Shown one piece after another: positions 17,304 through 26,316 of a DNA stretch of 64,000 nucleotides. The stretch covers positions 124,001-188,000 of the forward strand of contig NZ_JBHSXH010000011.1 of NCBI RefSeq assembly GCF_042662625.1, given 5' to 3'. How positions within the stretch are numbered: the stretch's first letter is position 1; each line of letters begins with the position of its first letter. Source of the stretch: Halopelagius fulvigenes (lineage in GTDB: Archaea; Halobacteriota; Halobacteria; Halobacteriales; Haloferacaceae). The notes under the pieces are model-generated. The model ran no database searches and was not told where the DNA came from. It saw nothing but the letters and a program-made list of their open reading frames with translations. A program made the translations under genes and the position numbers.

Positions 17304-18965
17304 GGGCGAATTTACGCCTCTCTGGCCCGACCCAGACGCTGCCGATGACGATGACGCGTCCCGCATCCTCGAGTTCACAGCCATCGGTGTCGGAGCGAAG
17401 CCGCGTCACTCTGTCCAGCACGTTCGGCGTCGCCGCCGGTGGGCGCTTCGATTCAGTACCGTATCCCTGCTGGCACGTCGCACCGAGCCCGCCGTTGAAC
17501 TGTCTCTTCGCATTAATAAACTTATAGAGGATTGAATATTCTTAGTGTTTTTCTATATATCACCCCGTAAGGTGCGACGTTCAACCCGTCTCCCCGCGGA
17601 CGAACGACGGACCGGCGGTGGATGACAGAGTACCCCTTGGAAACGCCGTGTATCCTCCATTCGACGGCAGCAGATGGGCAAACGTGGGAGCCGACTACGC
17701 ATTCGTATCGACTCTCGAACGGCTACGGCCGAACAGGAAGTACCGACCGTTCATGGGATAATTCTGCTGAAAAAAGTTCTTTCTATATAAATTCCTCGTT
17801 GAAGCAGGAAATCTGAGGGACGTATCCGCCAAACGGTAGACGTAGACGGAGGAGGGGTCAACCAGGAGATACCGTTCAACTGCGGTCGCCCGAGAGAGCC
17901 GATATTCCGCTCGTCACCGGATGACAGTACATTCGCCGTCGGAAACGTCGCCCACTGGCGAGTAGTCAACTTCAGAAACGTATTCTGCGTTTATGTTCTA
18001 TAGAAACTCCTGTATCGTTTATCACGTCGCCGACGATACGACAGGGCGGCGGGCATTCAGAAGCGGTCAGAAGGCATTCGGCGGGGTCGGCGCTTCAGTC
18101 CGCGCCGTCTCTTCGGGTCTCTGTACCGCGTCGCCGTTCCGTCGGTGTCCGAAGACGGGGACCGGTTCGTACGGTTCTTCGAGGGAGTCGCCGATGGTCT
18201 CGCGCGAGAGACGAACACGCGTTCGGGTGATTCGTTCAGAGGTCGATTGACCGTTCGACTATCTCCTTTCCGTCCCGGTGGACCCGAGCGTCGTGTACTC
18301 CGTAGACCAACACGAACGGTCGGCAGTTTCTATTCTAGCAAATCGGCACGAGAGCTTCGGCGAGGTAGCATCTCGAGACTGCTCTTCGGGGGATACGTTC
18401 TCGAAGGAAGAGTCGGTCGAATCCGGCAGAATTTCAGGACATTCTGCTGCTTGGTGATGTTTGCCTGTTATCCATTACAAAACGTTCGGACGGAGACAGT
18501 TACAAACATAGTTTTGTAACGGGAGCAGTTCGGGACATCATCTCGCGGCCCGGAGGGAGTGGAAATTCTCCATGACAAAACCCATTGTTAAGCGCACCGG
18601 CCGAGCCTCTTTTAGAACCTCGACCAATAGAAGCAGAATATACTACCGGTAGAGGATGTACGCAGCGAAAACGGCCTCTAAAACAACGTTCTCTGTTCTC
18701 TCCCAGAGAACATATCATTCAAATACCACGGGGCGGTTCGATGTCCCCTCCACCGTTACTCACGACCGAACCGTTGAGAGAGGGGATTACGAGGAACGTG
18801 GTGATCCGAGTTGGTCACAAGGTCGAGGTGACCGGGACGAAAGAATACCGTCCACCGGTCGGACGTACCTCTCCGAGACGACCGTCGCCGACGCGGAGTA
18901 GCGACCCTCGGTAGGTCGGGATGGGAGTTCGATTCGGTCGCCGTTCCGTTTCGGTTCGCGGCCGG
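17304..18965. other. Gene-poor, AT-richer intergenic region (1.66 kb)
   Basis: No frame here looks like a haloarchaeal gene: the short open frames lack acidic composition and recognisable motifs. Several AT-rich patches occur, for example near 17514-17565 and 17770-17810. A 22-base inverted repeat lies at 18499-18520. The region looks like decayed sequence or long intergenic DNA upstream of the convergent sugar-acid genes. I see no transposase remnant that I can identify. Confidence 0.5.
18499..18520. promoter_or_regulatory. Inverted repeat GTTACA-N10-TGTAAC, candidate operator
   Basis: The 22 bases form GTTACAAA-N6-TTTGTAAC, a perfect 8-base inverted repeat. The outer GTTACA-N10-TGTAAC geometry recurs at 34572-34593. 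No clear promoter or gene start is directly attached on either side, so the regulated gene is unknown. Confidence 0.35.
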
Positions 18966-19850
18966 TCACACGGTGACGGTGTCGTTGACGAGGCGTCCGA
19001 TGTGGTCGATGTCTATCGAAACGCGGTCTCCTTCGTGGAGCGTGAACGTGTCCGGCGGAACGAGGGCGGTGCCGGTGAGTAACACCAGAGTCTCGGGGAG
19101 ATCGTTGTGCCGACGGAGGTACTCGACGAGCGTTTCACAGGTGGTCGCCATCTCGCTCGTTGACGTCGAGCCTTCGTACACCACCTCCTCGCCGCGTTCG
19201 ATGGTGAGCGACATGGTGAGGTCGTGGGGGTCCTCGACGACTTCCCCGGTGGCGACGCAGGGTCCGATGGAACAGCAGCGGTCGTAGACCTTCGCCTGCG
19301 GGAGATAGAGAGGGTTCTCCCCCTCGATGTCCCGGCTGGAGACGTCGTTGCCGACGGTGTAGCCGACGACGCTCTCGCGGTGGAGGACGACGCCGAGCTC
19401 CGGTTCCGGCACGTTCCACTCGGAGTCACCGCGGACGCCGATGGAGTCGTACGGCCCGACCGTTCGCGACGGCGTCGCCTTCAGGAACAGTTCCGGACGG
19501 TCGCTGTCGTAAACGTCGATGTACACTTCCGGCTTGCCGCTCTCGGCCTTGCGAGCTTTCTCGCTGATGCTGTACGTGACGCCCGCCGCCCACACTTCGT
19601 CAGGGACGACCGGCAGGAGTGCGTCTCCGTCGATATCTCCGATGTCCCGACGCTCGGCGTCCGAGATTCGGTCGCGTGCGATAGCGTCGATGGAACGGTT
19701 GCTGGCGTTGGCCGTGCGAGCGAGTTGCGTAAACGACTCGAGGTCGTCCGACGCGGACGTGAGGTCGTACGCGTCGCCCTCTTCGTCTACGACGACGAGG
19801 GAGTCGGTCGATGAACTACGCTCTCTACTCGGGAGCTGGTAATACCGCAT
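18966..19850 (-). CDS. xacD: 2-keto-3-deoxy-pentonate dehydratase, fumarylacetoacetate hydrolase family (XacD-like)
   Basis: The 294-residue protein starts MRYYQLPSRERSSSTDS and contains the FAH-fold metal site: EPELGVVL (Glu-x-Glu, near residue 155) with YTVGNDVSSRDIEGENPLYL downstream, and a PPDTFTLHEGDRVSIDID end. Haloferax XacD and Sulfolobus KdaD are FAH proteins of this size that dehydrate 2-keto-3-deoxy-xylonate/arabinonate to alpha-ketoglutarate semialdehyde. The promoter has a TATA-like element 25 bases upstream, so the transcript is probably leaderless. It is unlinked to the xylonate dehydratase at 54.3 kb. Another FAH-family hydrolase role cannot be excluded. Confidence 0.75.
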   Translation of the reverse strand: MRYYQLPSRERSSSTDSLVVVDEEGDAYDLTSASDDLESFTQLARTANASNRSIDAIARDRISDAERRDIGDIDGDALLPVVPDEVWAAGVTYSISEKARKAESGKPEVYIDVYDSDRPELFLKATPSRTVGPYDSIGVRGDSEWNVPEPELGVVLHRESVVGYTVGNDVSSRDIEGENPLYLPQAKVYDRCCSIGPCVATGEVVEDPHDLTMSLTIERGEEVVYEGSTSTSEMATTCETLVEYLRRHNDLPETLVLLTGTALVPPDTFTLHEGDRVSIDIDHIGRLVNDTVTV

Positions 19851-19870
19851 ACTGATGGATGCGTAGATGC

Positions 19871-19878
19871 CGTAAAAA
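19871..19878 (-). promoter_or_regulatory. TATA-like element of the XacD-like gene
   Basis: On the reverse strand the element reads TTTTTACG, centred about 25 bases before the ATG at 19850, the spacing of a leaderless haloarchaeal promoter. The same CCGTAAAAA string (forward strand) lies at the corresponding position before the GH67 gene at 22186-22195. Confidence 0.45.
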
Positions 19879-20092
19879 GAGTATCGGGTAGCTGAATCGT
19901 CACCGAGAACGGGGATCAACCGCTTCGTTGACCGGGCGAAAGCGGGCGTTGCGAGGTCACTGCGGAGGCGATCGGGCCTCGAACTCTGTCCCGTTCGGGG
20001 GATTCGAACGCTCGTTCGCAGAGATGGGGCGCGGACAGGGGGACGCCGGACCCCGCCAGCTACACCGTCGATAACCGCCGACGACAGTCGCC

Positions 20093-22162
20093 TCAGTCGT
20101 CGCGGGGGACGCGCCCGCGCGCGTCGGGAATGCCGGCGTGGTCGTAGAAGTAAGTGACCAGCGTGTCCCGCCAGTGCTTCGCGTGGGCGAGTTGTTCGTC
20201 GAACCGTTCGGCGATGTGGCGGTGTCGCGTCGTATCGACGCGGTCGTCGAGTTCCGTCCAGCGGTCGCGCATCGAGCGGACTTCCTCGACGCCCTCGAAG
20301 CAGTTGTCGTAGAGTCGTTGCACCACCGTCGTCCCATCGTCGAGTTCGCGGTCCCACGGGAGGTGGTGGAAGAACAACAGCAGTTCGTCGGGGCAGTCTT
20401 CGACCGACGCGTACCGTTCCGAGAGCGGACTGTGGAACTGTTCGGCGTACTCCGACCGGTCGACCCCGATGCCGTCCTCGGTGGCTCCGTGGTATCCGGG
20501 CCACTCGCCGGGCGAGGGGTTGTAGTGGTTCTCCAACACGTCGCCTTGGTTGTACATCATGTGCATCAGTCCGAGGTGCCCCGTCGTGTAGTCGAGGACG
20601 GCGGGCCACGAGTCGTGGAGGATGTCGGACACCGCCTCGACGACGTCCGGATCGTTACCGAACGTCTGCCGCACCCACTCGTCGGTGATCGTCTCGGTGT
20701 CGAGGTCCGGGTCCCAGGCGAGGCGGCCGTACCCGTAGAGGTTCGACTGCGCGAGGTAGTGGCCGGTCCAGTTGGGGTCTTCGCCGACGTTTCCGACGCC
20801 GGCGAGTCCCTGTCCGTCGCGGTGTGCGAGCAGTTCTTTGACCGGCGTCCCCTCGCCGTCGGCGTACGTGTCGGTGTCGAGCGTCTCCTTCCAGAGGGGG
20901 ACGTGGTAGCATGCGTGGACGCCCTGTCCCGTGTACTCCTGCGTTATCTGGAGTTCGCAGGTGATGTTCGTCTCGGGCATCGACCCGAACAGCGAGGAGA
21001 TCGGCTCGCGGGGTTGGAAGTCGATGGGGCCGTTCTTTATCTGGACGGTGACGTTGTCGAGGAACTCGCCGTCGAGCGGTTCGAACGTGTCGTACGCCTG
21101 CACGGAGCGGTCTTTGTGCGAGGCGTAGACGAACGCGCGCCAGTAGACGCGCCCCCCGTAGGGTTCCAACGCTCGTCCGAGGAGGTTCGCACCCTCCGCG
21201 TGGTTCCGGTCGTAGTCGTACGGGCCGGGTTGCCCCTCGGAGTCGGCTTTCACGAGGAACCCCCCGAAGTCAGAGACGTGGTCGTACACCTCGTCGGCCT
21301 TGTCGGCCCACCACTGCGCGACGTCGTCGTCTAAGGGGTCGGCGGTGTCTAAGTCGCCCGCGAGTATCGGCGCGGCGTAGTTGACCGAGAGGTAGGTCTG
21401 GATACCGTACCGGCGGAAGACGCTCGCGATGGCCGCAACCTTCGGAAGATTCCGTCCCTGCAGCAGTTGCCACCCCTCCATCTCCGCGATAGCCGGGTTC
21501 GCACCGGGTCGGGCCGGTTTCTGCGTATTGACGTTGTTGAGGACGATGCCGTTGATTCCGACGGAGGCGAGGAGGCGGGCGTAGTCGCGGTAGCGTTCGC
21601 GCAGGTCCGGTAACTGCTCCCAGTCGAATATCGACGTGCCCGCGTATCCGCGTTCGACGGACGCGCGGAAGGGGTTGTCCCAGTGGTTGATGAGTCGCTC
21701 TTCGGTCGTTGGTTCCTCCACGATGTCGACGTCCGCGACGGGTCGGCGGGCGGCCATGCGGCGGAGCAGGTGGTAGACGCCGTACAGCATCCCCTTGTCC
21801 GTCGCCGCCGTGACGACGAGACAGTCCTTGTCCTCCCACTCGACCGATCGGACGATGTACCCCTCTTCGTGAAGTTCGTCGATTTCCTCGGCGTCGACGG
21901 CGGCGCGGACGACCGCCATTCGTTCGCGCCGTCCGACGGCGAGAAAGCCGTCGACGGACCGCGGCGGATGCATCCACAGGTGAGGGTCGCGTCCGAGAAG
22001 TCCGCTGAGGCCGGTTCGGAGTTCGTCGCGTGCGACGCCGAGTTCCGGGCCTTCCGTCGAGGCGAACACGTGGGCGCACCGCGTCCGGTACGACGAACGA
22101 ATCGTCGGGTCTTCGACGGTGTCGTACTGTAGCCAGCAGTCGTCGTAGTCAGTAACTCGCAT
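20093..22162 (-). CDS. aguA: Alpha-glucuronidase, glycoside hydrolase family 67
   Basis: The 689-residue protein matches GH67 in length and motifs. The general acid Glu lies in KADSEGQPGP (E309). The two catalytic-base carboxylates lie in NGPIDFQPREP (D381) and ELQITQEY (E409). The N-terminal domain (1-150), the barrel, and the C-terminal dimerisation helices are all present. These enzymes remove 4-O-methylglucuronate from the non-reducing end of short aldouronic acids and act inside the cell; no signal peptide is seen. The start ATG 22162 is preceded at 29 bases by a TATA-like element. The gene is divergent from the ABC importer at 22286, with a palindrome between them. Confidence 0.95.
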   Translation of the reverse strand: MRVTDYDDCWLQYDTVEDPTIRSSYRTRCAHVFASTEGPELGVARDELRTGLSGLLGRDPHLWMHPPRSVDGFLAVGRRERMAVVRAAVDAEEIDELHEEGYIVRSVEWEDKDCLVVTAATDKGMLYGVYHLLRRMAARRPVADVDIVEEPTTEERLINHWDNPFRASVERGYAGTSIFDWEQLPDLRERYRDYARLLASVGINGIVLNNVNTQKPARPGANPAIAEMEGWQLLQGRNLPKVAAIASVFRRYGIQTYLSVNYAAPILAGDLDTADPLDDDVAQWWADKADEVYDHVSDFGGFLVKADSEGQPGPYDYDRNHAEGANLLGRALEPYGGRVYWRAFVYASHKDRSVQAYDTFEPLDGEFLDNVTVQIKNGPIDFQPREPISSLFGSMPETNITCELQITQEYTGQGVHACYHVPLWKETLDTDTYADGEGTPVKELLAHRDGQGLAGVGNVGEDPNWTGHYLAQSNLYGYGRLAWDPDLDTETITDEWVRQTFGNDPDVVEAVSDILHDSWPAVLDYTTGHLGLMHMMYNQGDVLENHYNPSPGEWPGYHGATEDGIGVDRSEYAEQFHSPLSERYASVEDCPDELLLFFHHLPWDRELDDGTTVVQRLYDNCFEGVEEVRSMRDRWTELDDRVDTTRHRHIAERFDEQLAHAKHWRDTLVTYFYDHAGIPDARGRVPRDD

Positions 22163-22187
22163 CTGCGTCGATAATCGAAAACGTTCC

Positions 22188-22195
22188 GTAAAAAA
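22188..22195 (-). promoter_or_regulatory. TATA-like element of the GH67 gene
   Basis: The reverse strand reads TTTTTTAC, centred 29 bases before the GH67 start codon. This fits a leaderless transcript. Confidence 0.45.
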
Positions 22196-22204
22196 CCTCA
22201 CTCT

Positions 22205-22225
22205 CGAACGGACGTGCTCCGTTCG
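22205..22225. promoter_or_regulatory. Palindrome CGAACGGA-N5-TCCGTTCG in divergent promoter, candidate operator
   Basis: A perfect 8-base inverted repeat with a 5-base spacer sits between the GH67 TATA (22188-22195) and the importer TATA (22254-22262). It lies upstream of both boxes, the position expected of an activator site shared by divergent promoters. The regulator is not identified; the IclR protein at 61891 is one candidate. Confidence 0.5.
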
Positions 22226-22253
22226 CACGCTCGATTGCGTGTGCATTGGAAAA

Positions 22254-22262
22254 GTATTATAA
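22254..22262 (+). promoter_or_regulatory. TATA-like element of the oligosaccharide ABC operon
   Basis: The sequence gtattataa is centred 28 bases before the ATG at 22286, giving a predicted leaderless transcript for the importer genes. Confidence 0.5.
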
Positions 22263-22285
22263 TCCCCCATGAAATATGGTGCGGT

Positions 22286-24127
22286 ATGGCTGACGATAAC
22301 AATAGCCTGGCCAATAGGCTGAGCCGTAGACAGATGCTCGCGATGAGCGGTGCCGCAGGCGTCGCAGCGTTCGCCGGTTGCTCCGGAGACACCCCCGAGG
22401 AAGGGACCGGGACCGGTGTCGGCACCGGCGCCATCGAGGGCGGCGGCGAGGGTAGCGCATCGACGAGCGACGACGACAGCGGGAACGGCTTAGTAGACCA
22501 GTCGCTGACGGTTCCCGGCCGGTACGTTCCGACGAATCTCCAGTGGAACTCCTACGCGCCGAGCCACTACGCCCAGCAGGGCGGGAAGGTGGTGTTCGAC
22601 CCGTTCCTCCGCAACAACCGGAAGACGGGCGAACTCATCCCGTATCTGTTCCAAGACTGGTCCATCGACGGCAAGACGCTGACCGTGAACATCCGCGAGA
22701 ACGACACGTGGCACAACGGCGACCCGGTGACGGCCGAGGACGTCGTCACGAAGTTCAAGATAGACAAGATATTCGGCTACGCGGTCAGCGACTACATCAG
22801 CGACGCAGTCGCGGCCGACGAGACGACGGTCGAGTACACGATGGAGAGCAACTACCGGGAGTCGGTTATCATGACGACGCTCTCTCGGAGTTGGCTCAAC
22901 ACGCCGACGAGTCGGTACGGAAAGTTCGTAGAGCGATACGACCCCGAGATGTCGGAGGAGAAGCTCACGCAACTCCAGTCGGACATTCAGGACTACCAGC
23001 CGAGCGAACCGCTCGGCTCCGGTCCGTTCAAGTACGAATCCGCGGACCAGCAGGTTCTCACGCTGGCGAAGTTCGAGGACCACGCCTCCGCGGACCAGAT
23101 CAACTTCCCGTACTACGAGGTGGAGTACATGACCTCGAACCAACAGCAGTGGGCCGCGATGAAGAACCTCTCTGGGCTCGACGCGACGACGACGACGTTC
23201 TTCCCCAAGCGCATCCGCAAGTCGCTCCCCGACGCCGTTCAGGAGTTCCGCATTCCCTCCCACAACGGCTACTCCATCGCGTTCAACCACGACGACGAGG
23301 ACTTCGGAAAGCGGAACGTCCGCCGCGCCATCGCGCACGTCATCGACCAGAACCGCATCGCGACGCTCGTCGACGACACGAAGACCGCGGTGAAAGTCCC
23401 CTTGGGCGTCGGGAGCTTCCACAATGGTACGTGGGACCGCTACCTCGGCGACAACAAGGACATCTACAGCTCCTACACGGACAAGAAGAAGGCGACGCAA
23501 CTGCTCAAGTCCGAAGGGTACGAGAAGCGCAACGGCACGTGGCACAAGCCGAACGGCGATAAGTTCTCCTTCGACATTCCGGTCCCCGCCGGGTGGAGCG
23601 ACTTCGTCAGCATGAGCCGAATCATCTCGCAGATGCTGACCGACTTCGGCATCGAGGCGACCAACCAGAACGTCGAGAACACGACCTTCTTCGGACAGCA
23701 CTGGGGGTCGTCGAACTTCAAGATAGCACCGTGGTTCTGGAACAACTCGGGACAGACCGACCCGTTCTTCACCCAGTCGTGGATTCTGAACAGCGGCACC
23801 GTCAAGACGAACCTGAACTACCCCCAAGAGCCCAAAGCGCCGCCGATGGGCAAACCCGACGGGAAGCTAGAGACCGTCGATATCGTGTCGAAACTCCAGA
23901 AACTGGGGACGACCTCCGACGAAAAGGAGATCAACCAACTGGTCCAAGAGCTCGGCTGGGTCATCAACCAGTCGCTGCCGATATACCCCGTCGTGGAGAA
24001 GCAGTCGCAGGGGTTCTGGAACACCAACGAATGGAAGGTCCCCGAGAAGGGGTCGAGCGAACAGTACGTCCAGTTCCACTACTACTGGTGGCCGCGCGTC
24101 GGCGCGGCGACGGCCCGCAAGCAGTAA
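22286..24127 (+). CDS. ABC transporter substrate-binding lipoprotein, family 5 (Dpp/Opp type)
   Basis: The 613-residue protein starts MADDNNSLANRLSRRQMLAM; a twin-arginine motif (R14-R15) and lipobox AFAGC (Cys32) mark it as a Tat-exported lipoprotein, followed by a Gly/Ser/Asp-rich linker. The body has family-5 features (RENDTWHNGDPVTAEDVVTKF near residue 140 and RRAIAHVIDQNRI near residue 350). It should capture an oligosaccharide or peptide outside the cell and pass it to the permeases that follow. Its position opposite the GH67 gene and before GH10 points to xylo- or aldouronic oligosaccharides, as for other family-5 sugar binders. Confidence 0.9.
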   Translation: MADDNNSLANRLSRRQMLAMSGAAGVAAFAGCSGDTPEEGTGTGVGTGAIEGGGEGSASTSDDDSGNGLVDQSLTVPGRYVPTNLQWNSYAPSHYAQQGGKVVFDPFLRNNRKTGELIPYLFQDWSIDGKTLTVNIRENDTWHNGDPVTAEDVVTKFKIDKIFGYAVSDYISDAVAADETTVEYTMESNYRESVIMTTLSRSWLNTPTSRYGKFVERYDPEMSEEKLTQLQSDIQDYQPSEPLGSGPFKYESADQQVLTLAKFEDHASADQINFPYYEVEYMTSNQQQWAAMKNLSGLDATTTTFFPKRIRKSLPDAVQEFRIPSHNGYSIAFNHDDEDFGKRNVRRAIAHVIDQNRIATLVDDTKTAVKVPLGVGSFHNGTWDRYLGDNKDIYSSYTDKKKATQLLKSEGYEKRNGTWHKPNGDKFSFDIPVPAGWSDFVSMSRIISQMLTDFGIEATNQNVENTTFFGQHWGSSNFKIAPWFWNNSGQTDPFFTQSWILNSGTVKTNLNYPQEPKAPPMGKPDGKLETVDIVSKLQKLGTTSDEKEINQLVQELGWVINQSLPIYPVVEKQSQGFWNTNEWKVPEKGSSEQYVQFHYYWWPRVGAATARKQ

Positions 24128-24270
24128 CGACCTGACGAACGCGATGCGCCCCGGCCGACAGCGACGGTGCAACTCGTCGGTTCTCTTTCGGTGTAGGGGC
24201 GTCTCCGCGACGGCCGAACAGTGCCGATAAATCAGGAAGATTAATGTAGCTTGGTAAGGACATACGTTAC

Positions 24271-25281
24271 ATGGTAGGCCGTATCACTAAAAGAGTGGCA
24301 CAAGCCATTCTAACGGTGTACGTGGTGATTTCACTGACGTTCGGGATGATTCGATTGATGCCGGGGGGACCGATGGACTACTTACGCGGACAGCTCATCC
24401 AGTCCTCGTCCGGCGACGTAAACATGCAACAGATCAACCGGCTCGTCGAAGTGTACACGAACGTCAACCCCGACAAACCGGTGTGGCAACAGTATATCGA
24501 CTACGTCATCTCCATCGCGAGCGGTGACCTCGGTCGCTCGATCATCTACAGCGAACCGGTCGCCGATATCCTCGCGAACGCGCTTCCGTGGACGTTACTA
24601 CTGATGGTGACGTCGATTTTCCTCACGTTCGTCCTCGGCGTCTCGCTGGGAGCGGTAATGGCGTACAACGAGGGAGAGCTCATCGACGTAGGAACGACGC
24701 TCAACGGAATCTTCCTGAACTCGGTTCCGTACTACGTCGCGGGTATCCTCTTAGTCTACGTCCTCGGCTACCAGTTGGGATGGTTCCCCACGGGCGGACG
24801 GATGACCTCCGGGACGACCGTCGGGTTCAACTACCCGTTCCTCGCGGGCGCACTCCACCACGCGGCCCTTCCGATCATGTCGCTCGTCATCACCGGATTC
24901 GGTGGCTGGGCGCTCAGTATGCGCGGGAACAGTATCCGCATCCTCGGGGAGGACTACCTGCGCGTCGCCCAACTCCGCGGTCTCCCCTCGCGGCGCATCT
25001 CGCTTTGGTACGTCGGCCGGAACGCGATCCTCCCGATGTACACCGGTTTGATGATATCCATCGGATTCGTCTTCGGTGGATCGGTCATCCTCGAACAGAT
25101 TTTCCGCTACCCCGGCGTCGGCTACTACCTCTATCAGTCGATAGGGGCCCGAGATTACCCGTTGATGATGGGCGGATTCCTCATCATCACGATAACGGTC
25201 GCTATCGGCGTGTTCATCGCCGACGCGACGTACGGATTCATCGATCCGCGCGCAGGAGGTGGTGACCATGAGTCATACTGA
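24271..25281 (+). CDS. ABC transporter permease, DppB type
   Basis: The 336-residue protein has the DppB layout: an N-terminal helix (QAILTVYVVISLTFGMIRL), an extracytoplasmic loop, and five further helices. The EAA-like loop is seen in GEDYLRVAQLRGLPSRRI near residue 230, and the family-specific FRYPGVGYYLYQSI lies near residue 285. It is the second gene of the importer operon and overlaps the next permease by 14 bases. An inferred leader of about 140 bases separates it from the binding protein. Confidence 0.92.
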   Translation: MVGRITKRVAQAILTVYVVISLTFGMIRLMPGGPMDYLRGQLIQSSSGDVNMQQINRLVEVYTNVNPDKPVWQQYIDYVISIASGDLGRSIIYSEPVADILANALPWTLLLMVTSIFLTFVLGVSLGAVMAYNEGELIDVGTTLNGIFLNSVPYYVAGILLVYVLGYQLGWFPTGGRMTSGTTVGFNYPFLAGALHHAALPIMSLVITGFGGWALSMRGNSIRILGEDYLRVAQLRGLPSRRISLWYVGRNAILPMYTGLMISIGFVFGGSVILEQIFRYPGVGYYLYQSIGARDYPLMMGGFLIITITVAIGVFIADATYGFIDPRAGGGDHESY

Positions 25282-26314
25282 GACATCTACCAATCAAGAC
25301 GGTCAGGCCGAAGACGGAGACTCCCTGTTCCAAGTCAGCTCGGAAGTCGAACGAACGCGGACTGACCGCTACCGTCGCTGGTTCGATGCGGTGGTGGTGG
25401 CGTCCTGCCGCATCGCGTGGTCGGACTGGCGGGTCCGCGTCGGTTCGCTCATCATCCTGCTGTACGTGGTGATGGGTACGCTCGGCGTCTTCCTCGTTGA
25501 GCCCCCCACCATCGGGGAGGGAGCTCGGTACGTCGGCGCGTTCCAGTCGACGGAGTTCCCGTTCGGGACCGACAACCTCGGTCGCGACATCTTCGCGCAG
25601 ATAGTCCACGCGACGCCGTGGATGCTTCAGATGATCGCCTCCGGTGCCGTGTTCTCGACGGTCGTCGCGACGGCCATCGGTACGGTCTCGGGCTACAAAC
25701 GCGGATTCACCGACCGCGTCCTGATGACGCTCACCGACATCGCGATGACGATTCCGGGGCTGCCGCTTGTCATCGTCCTCTCGGTGCTGCTCCAACCGCG
25801 GAATCCGCTCGTCATCGGTATCGTTCTGTCCATCAACGCGTGGGCGGGGCTGGCGCGGTCCATTCGCTCCCAGGTACTGACTATCCGCGAAGAGTCCTAC
25901 ATCGAGGCGTCGCGGACGATAGGCGTTCCGACGGGGACGATCATCCGCGAAGACATCCTGCCGAACCTCATGCCGTACGTGGTCGTGAACTTCGTGCAGG
26001 CGGCGCGGAACGTCATCTTCGCCTCCGTCGGGCTGTACTTCCTCGGCCTCCTCCCGACGTCGAAACCGAACTGGGGCGTGATGATGAGTCGCGCCTACTC
26101 GACGGCGGGCGCACTCTACACGTGGGAGACGGCGTACTGGCTCATCGCGCCGATGGTCACCGTCATCCTCCTCGTGTTCGGCCTAATACTGTTCGCACAG
26201 GGTACCGACCGACTGTTCAATCCGCGCGTCCGCGCACGGCACGCAGACACCAGCGGTGCTGTCAGCGCTGACACCGACGCAGACGCCGACGACACAACGA
26301 AAGGGATGTTCTAA
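25268..26314 (+). CDS. ABC transporter permease, DppC type
   Basis: The 348-residue protein has a soluble N-terminus (about 50 residues), a first helix (VGSLIILLYVVMGTLGVFLV), a DppC-type PFGTDNLGRDIFAQIVHA motif near residue 100, and five more helices. The EAA-like loop is EESYIEASRTIGVPTGTII near residue 212. I chose the ATG at 25268 rather than three codons upstream; both overlap the previous gene. The Ser/Asp-rich C-terminus is ordinary for haloarchaea. Confidence 0.92.
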   Translation: MSHTETSTNQDGQAEDGDSLFQVSSEVERTRTDRYRRWFDAVVVASCRIAWSDWRVRVGSLIILLYVVMGTLGVFLVEPPTIGEGARYVGAFQSTEFPFGTDNLGRDIFAQIVHATPWMLQMIASGAVFSTVVATAIGTVSGYKRGFTDRVLMTLTDIAMTIPGLPLVIVLSVLLQPRNPLVIGIVLSINAWAGLARSIRSQVLTIREESYIEASRTIGVPTGTIIREDILPNLMPYVVVNFVQAARNVIFASVGLYFLGLLPTSKPNWGVMMSRAYSTAGALYTWETAYWLIAPMVTVILLVFGLILFAQGTDRLFNPRVRARHADTSGAVSADTDADADDTTKGMF

Positions 26315-26316
26315 CC

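Noticed and set aside
17622..18519. Small genes in the AT-rich region
   Set aside because: Frames of 60-124 codons overlap in several phases, have no haloarchaeal composition and no motif.
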